Position numbers and translations under genes: made by a program. Source: Coffea arabica (lineage: Eukaryota > Streptophyta > Magnoliopsida > Gentianales > Rubiaceae). From it: a stretch of 64,000 nt of DNA. The stretch spans positions 24,756,001 through 24,820,000 of the forward strand of contig NC_092312.1 of NCBI RefSeq assembly GCF_036785885.1, given 5' to 3'. The notes beneath the pieces are model-generated. The model was not told the DNA's origin, searched no databases, and was given only the letters and a program-made list of their open reading frames with translations. This document shows, piece by piece, positions 54,101 through 64,000 of this stretch (its first letter is position 1; each line of letters opens with the position of its first letter).

Positions 54101-57100
54101 CCAAAATAACGGAGTTTGAGATGCACTCGTGTATGTATTAAGGGAGTTTCAAGTGACATTGTCAAGGACAATTCAGTATATTGCAGTTTTTTGTGATTTC
54201 CTTTTTTATTTCCTTTCCTTTTTTTTTTTGTTTATTTTCCTTCTCCATTTCTTCCCTGCTCACAACCAAACTGGTCAATAACACCAAAATGGTCAATGAC
54301 ACCGGTGAACACCAATCATCATCAGTACCGCTACCGATCACCAGTAGCTCCACCAATCCCCAGCAACTCTACCACCAATCATCACTGATTTCAATGCTCA
54401 ATGATCCCAAAATAACACCAAAAAATTTCCAATAAGATAGAGCACAAAATAACAACAAAAATTCTCAATCTAATAGTCTCAAAATATTAACAAAAAATTC
54501 TCAATCAATGATCCCAACCTAACATCAAAAGCCTCCCATATATCAATCACATAGTGGCTCTATTATCAACTTCAAATTAATCCCAAATTCAATAGAAACA
54601 TGAATAGCAAAATTAGATCTGCCAATGGCCATTTGTCGGTGATATCAGTTGAAGGACGGATGGAAGGAAAGATAAAAGGAAGCAAAAAAAGAAAAATCAA
54701 CCGGTGGGCAAGGAGGAGAAATCGAGGTCCACTGCCTTCATGTAATTGGAGAGTGAAGACCCTCTTGGCTTGCTTGGAATACTGAGAGGACAAAGCCTCC
54801 TAATCAACTGCGATGAGGCCGAGACCTTCGAACAATTGGCGATGAAGATGCAGGGGAAAGAGCCAGTTTTGTTGCCTAAGAAAACTAATGATTCAGAGGA
54901 GAAAGAGACTAAGCAACCCAAGTCTCCAAAGAAAGTTGCTGCTTAGATTTGGGTTCTTAATTTTACAGAAGAACACATGAAAAAGACATGAATCTAGACT
55001 GGCGGTGATAGAGATGCTGTTGAAAATGAAGATGGCGAGATGGTGATAGCGAGATGATGGCAGCGACGAAAGGGTGGTGTTGGCTGGATTGATGGGGAAA
55101 GAAAAGAAAGGAAAATCAAAGAGGACAGGAAAACAGGAAAAATGTTTAAAAAAAAAGGAAGAAACAAAAGCCCAAAATGTTCTGACATTTCCTTGAAGAA
55201 GATGATACATCTTATAAAATTTCAAATGAGCCCCTTAGTTCTACCTTTGTTTCAAATGAAGGAAAGTTTTTAAAACTTTAATTGAGCCCTGAGTTAACCT
55301 TTGATTCAGTTTGGAAATAGGATTAATATAGGACATTTACATCTTTTCGTCAATTTGAATGATTTCTGTCCATTTTCCAAATTAGTCCAAAGCACAAGGA
55401 GGTTATGCGGGCGTTTTTAAACAATAAGGGAGTTTCATGTACAATAGGCAAACCACAGGAGGGTTCTATGTATTTTAGCCTATTAATTATTGTTGGGCAA
55501 CAACCAGTTTATCCAAACCAAAGACTGAATCTCTTTTTCTGCAAGTGCTTCCAATTTGTTCCTATATTTTTGACAATTACAGCATGAGAATAGTACTTAC
55601 CAAGATTGATACCAACATCAACGGCCCAGGGTATGCTGATACTAGTTGTTTGAATGACACTGTCACATTTGCAAAGACAAAATGTCTGCATTTATTTAAT
55701 AACAAATTAACTAGTTTCCCATGAGCCAGTCATAACTAAAAGACAATTAAGTTCATCAAAGGCTTACACATTATTAAGAGCCAGGTCATTTGCCCAATAA
55801 TTTGCTCGTTCAGCCAACTACACCAGGAAATTATACTTTCAGCACATAGCACAATTTTTAAAATTAGAAAATGAATGAGTAATAGTACATTCATTTACTT
55901 CATAATCAAGAAACCTCAGGAAAATGATTTCATACTTTCCGCCTTATTTCCAATCCAAGATAATTCTTGGAACTAGGATTTCTTTTGGCGAGCCACATGA
56001 GAAATCTGCCACTACCTGAGAACCCATTCACTGTGAGAATATAATAGATCATCTCTAAGCCAAATTGATTAAAGGATGATGATAAGGTAATTGACCCCAC
56101 AGAATCAGTATAAAAGGATAAAAACACAAAATAGATTCACATATCTTGAACCCAAAACCATTTGTAGTGCCAAAAATGATGTTGGAACATTAAGTTTTAC
56201 TCATAGGGAAAATCTGGACAAAGTTCTACACCTTTCTTCATAGAGCAAAAGGAAACCCAGAAGGAATGGAAAAACAAAACTTTCCCATATTTTTTCTTAA
56301 CTAAAGTTTGTTTAAGTGTCAAAGTGTTTTGCTTAGTTGAAGAATTGGACAAAACTTCCCAAAGAGCTCCACCATTGCTTTGTCCAAGATTCTTCATCTG
56401 TACTTCCCTTGAAACCAAACATAAATAGGAAAGGTTCAAAAAACTTCTCCAACCTTTCCTCCCAAATTCCTGAGTTCCAAATAACACCTAAAGCTTCTTT
56501 GCGAATGCCACAATACAAAATAAAAAAGGTCTTTCTCTTTACAAAATCTATATTTATTGTAAAAGGTGAGCACTTTTAAATTTGGACAAATAGGAATTCG
56601 CTAGAGTACTACCAAACAGTAACAATAAATACAGTATCCAAAAATAAAATGATCATTTCCCAGGCTCACTTATAGGACTGCTATTGAGGTTGGATGAAGC
56701 TCCCTAAAACGTGGACTAATAACTTTTATTAGTACTATCTTTGACAAACAGAAAGAAATGACGAAATTTAGGGGCATACCACATCCTATATCCACCATCA
56801 ATGGCAATGTGGGATCTTTGTATACCTCATTCCAATCAGGCACTTCAGCAGGCACCTGGCCAGCTCGGCAGCAAATAAACATCAATTGAAAAAAAAAAAC
56901 CCAGAAGAAAATATTCCAAAATTGAAAAGAAAAAAACAGAGAAATGGAGCAAGAAAAAGGGACATAATCATAATACCATGAAAGTAGAGCGCAAAGGGTT
57001 AACATGCTGCCGAATTCGAACATGACCCAACTCCTTCAACAACACCACCATAAACTTTATTACTTCAGAAAATCTGGACATACAAATAAATTACTACCAT

Positions 57101-57385
57101 TGATGATAAATCAAGAATTCCGACCTCGGAAAACTTGTCGGCGAGACTAAGGTCAGCGTACTCCTGTGCCACGAGTTCCGGGCTTCTGATCAGTTGAACC
57201 TCTTGCTCAACCGCGCCGGCGGAAGAAGCAGTAGCTGCTGCACGATAGCAGTGGTGGCGTGGCTGAACTGAAGAAACAAGTCTTCTTGTGGTAGGCGGCT
57301 GGCGGAGCTTGCGAAATGCAAAGTGGGTTAGGAGAATTTTTCTGCAGGCGGTGGCGGTAACGGGTGAGGCCACAGCCATGGCCAT
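51141..57385 (-). CDS. tRNA (guanine-N7-)-methyltransferase, TrmB-like, organelle-targeted
   Basis: Eight coding exons, all bounded by GT-AG: 57385-57125, 57033-56977, 56855-56780, 56015-55936, 55817-55768, 55685-55601, 53911-53813, 51398-51141. The joined frame is open and gives 321 residues. The enzyme uses S-adenosylmethionine to make m7G46 in the tRNA variable loop. Exon 1 holds an Ala/Ser/Arg-rich, acid-poor N-terminus, a likely chloroplast (or dual) transit peptide, then VAQEYADLSLADKFSE. SAM motif I is VDIGCGSGRFL (split between exons 3 and 4), then YLGLEIRRK; the TrmB signature is CPDPHFKKKYHKRRVVQ (exon 7), and the last exon has NPMGIRTEREIHAEFEGARIYR, which contacts tRNA in the family. 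It closely resembles plant plastid TrmB-like proteins and looks functional. Introns 6 and 7 are enlarged by MITEs. Confidence 0.95.
52107..52633. mobile_element. MITE in intron 7 of the tRNA methyltransferase gene
   Basis: Inverted ends: GGACAAATTATACTTTATCC and GGGCAAATTACACTTTACTC. Inward pairing continues (CATAGTTTGGATTAAAGTGTCAAAGTGA near 52192 with its inverse near 52525). It is flanked by A-runs, so the target duplication cannot be read. The element is a relative of the Mutator-type MITEs of the window by its layout. Confidence 0.72.
53970..55489. mobile_element. Mutator-type element, 1.5 kb, in intron 6 of the tRNA methyltransferase gene
   Basis: The element (53979-55480) has a perfect 9-bp flanking repeat TATTAATTA (53970-53978, 55481-55489). 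The ends are GGGGAAAATACAGTAAACCC and the inverse GGCTAAAATACATAGAACCC, with further matches (GGTTTATCTATTGTAAATAAAACT against GGTTTGCCTATTGTACATGAAACT). It contains no transposase but a GC-richer interior (54600-54950) with an open frame, see the separate entry. It lies 59 bases beyond the acceptor end of exon 7, in the same intron, without touching the splice sites. Confidence 0.87.
54746..54946 (+). other. Coding-like insert in the Mutator-type element, possible captured gene piece
   Basis: A 66-codon open frame without ATG start reads ...LLGILRGQSLLINCDEAETFEQLAMKMQ... and ends in a Lys/Glu-rich tail (KEPVLLPKK, EEKETKQPKSPKKVAA) before TAG. Its composition is protein-like and unlike the AT-rich flanks. 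I do not recognise the parent. Mutator-type elements often carry host gene pieces, so capture is a reasonable reading. Confidence 0.3.
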
Positions 57386-59252
57386 GCCTCATTAGTGTGA
57401 CTTTTCCAGGTGCAGTTGCGATCTAAAGAGATACTCTGCTAGAGAAGCTTTCGCCCAGCCAGATCAAAGCATCGCCCAATTGACAATTTTGCCCTTGAAG
57501 CACAACGGGGATGGGACGACCCTTCAAATCTTCTGTCCCAAACCCGCTGTCCCTAAAGAATGGACTGCCGCATCCTTGTTTTGTGTCAATTAATTACGTG
57601 ACTCATTTTAATGGTCATCATATCCTAATTGTAATTTTGCTAAAACACTTCCATAATCCAGACTGTGTCATATATATACAAATTAAGTTGTTTTTTTATC
57701 CCCTTGCTTATCCATAATTCTTATGGCCTCGATTTCAAGAGATACCAAGTTAATAAAGCAAACTTTTTTAGCGAAATATTTTGCTGAATATTTCCCCAAA
57801 ATTTTTTCTAGTTAGATTTAATTAGAAACTATAAATTGAGGGCAAATTTTTTTTTGTTTAACCACTAATCATACAAAGGCAGAATCCTTTGACATACAAA
57901 AGCTTGATTGATTTACCTGAGAATGTGAAGAATGGAGGAATTTTGCTTGGGTTGTGATTTCCTATATTATCTATGTTTTATTTTACATTGCAACGTGAAG
58001 GTGTACGTACTCCCTTTATTGTTCTGAAAGGAGAAAAGGAATTTGGGAATTTTTATTCTATAGTTACGTGACAGCAAATTTTCGAAGGGACAGAGAGATT
58101 TGGGGATAGAGAATTTGAAGCGTAGTAATACACATTACTTTTATGTTTGCTTTTGTATTTAAATTTTAAATTTTTTAATAGTCAAAAAAGTTAAGATCAA
58201 GAATTTGTCAAATAGGAGGTTTAGCTGATTATCCTCGATAATTAATTTATATTTAAAGTAATCGAGAGCAAGCTCTACATTATTGAATATAATATGACAA
58301 TATGATATTTGTTCACACGCCATAGTGATTGACGTGAAGAAACTTCTATCTCATATTTATATCAAATTTTAGTTTTCTAGTATTGGGTGCTCAAAAATTT
58401 TCTTCAAATGTTAATACACATTCCATTATCAAATAGGAGTTTTAATATTAAATAGCGTTCAAACAATATAAACCACTTATAATTGAATGCCACTCCTCCC
58501 ACTCTTTCGAGAAGCAAGAACTCGTTTTTATTGATTTTCCAACCTCTCATGTAATTGAAGCTCCTCAAAATTGTGCAAATTGATCTGCCCTTTTAAATGG
58601 TTTGTTATAGTTAAACTCAAAAGTTTTGGGTTAAAACTTGAGAGAGTAGTTCGTATTTAGCAGTTTGCCATATATTTTGACTTCAAATTAGCTAGCACGC
58701 ACATAGTAGATAATGCTAACGGCTTAGCTTCAAATCGTGAATCGACTTTTTCGTAATTTCAAGTAGGCTATGAAGAAGTTATCTGCCTAGATTCAAACAG
58801 AATTCTGAACTTTTTGTAGGTTAAAAGAGAGAGGAGGAGGAGGAGGAGGGGACAAAAGCCAAGTGTCAGTATACTTTAGCATGATCCAAACCAGAAAGAA
58901 TCACGAAATAAGCTGCTTGAGATCATTTATCCAGCGCTGTGGCACTAAAATTAGGTACAACTGCATATTAGCGAGCCTTCTCTTGAACAAATGAGCATCA
59001 AAATTGTAGAATTTTTACCTAAAAGATGAAGATCAGAGAATGCAACAGCCTAGCCTGTTGAGAGCAAAACTGTGTGCCCAGCAAATGCTGTACATCTGAG
59101 AACTCACAATTGAGACAGAAGAGATGTATAGCATAAACGGAATCTCTGGTAAAACCTACTTTGCACCACATCCAACTGATACCCTACAACATTTCTCCCG
59201 CCTCACTCTTCCATAAAAAGATGAAAATATAGCCTTGACGCACGGATTAGCA
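57386..59252. other. Intergenic: tRNA methyltransferase promoter and COQ5 3' UTR
   Basis: Both flanking genes read on the minus strand. The first 200 bases should contain the methyltransferase promoter and 5' UTR, and the last 300 the COQ5 3' UTR. A (GAGGAGG)-type purine run lies at 58829-58851. No other gene was seen. Confidence 0.45.
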
Positions 59253-63939
<4,687 letters not shown>

Positions 63940-64000
63940 TTAAGTAAACACAGTTGTTAAAGCATGGCCCTTAAATTAAAAATATCTAGCCTAAGCATCG

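Overview
This is nuclear DNA from a flowering plant, almost certainly a eudicot. The signs are AT-rich intergenic DNA, short GT-AG introns, plant-type genes (intronless dyskerin, CDR1-like aspartic proteases, a DUF1005 gene, a glycine-rich A3 protein, an organellar tRNA m7G methyltransferase and COQ5) and many plant transposon types. I cannot name the species from the sequence.

Layout. 1-4473: a decayed Ty1/copia retrotransposon on the minus strand. 4500-5289: a broken RNase H-like reading frame, followed by a SINE. 5.77-15.0 kb: an old tandem duplication whose right copy carries the intact dyskerin gene (14988-16784); the left copy keeps only the promoter region and the first codons. Each copy received different later transposon insertions, so one copy shows the empty sites of the other. 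17.3-18.2 kb: a non-autonomous hAT-type element that contains two exons of the ClpD chaperone gene. 21.6-26.7 kb: a tandem group of three CDR1-like aspartic proteases: a pseudogene, a C-terminal fragment cut by a foldback element, and one intact frame that lacks the first catalytic aspartate. 27.8-29.4 kb: a DUF1005 gene. 31.7-44.9 kb: gene-poor and rich in MITEs and hAT-type elements. 45.0-47.9 kb: a glycine/proline-rich A3-type protein gene. 51.1-57.4 kb: an organellar tRNA (guanine-N7-)-methyltransferase with eight coding exons. 59.3-63.9 kb: COQ5 (ubiquinone biosynthesis), whose 5' exon or exons lie beyond the right edge.

The genes do not form one pathway. They are ordinary housekeeping genes (H/ACA pseudouridylation, tRNA methylation, ubiquinone synthesis) and stress or cell-wall type genes set in transposon-rich DNA. 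The most notable content is the transposon layer: seven elements with perfect 8-bp target duplications (hAT-type), five with 9-bp duplications (Mutator-type; three perfect, two with one mismatch), two Stowaway MITEs and two SINEs. Particular points are a gene-capturing hAT, two hAT families with a tRNA-like promoter block at the same distance from one end, and a Mutator-type MITE inserted in the telo-box of the dyskerin promoter.
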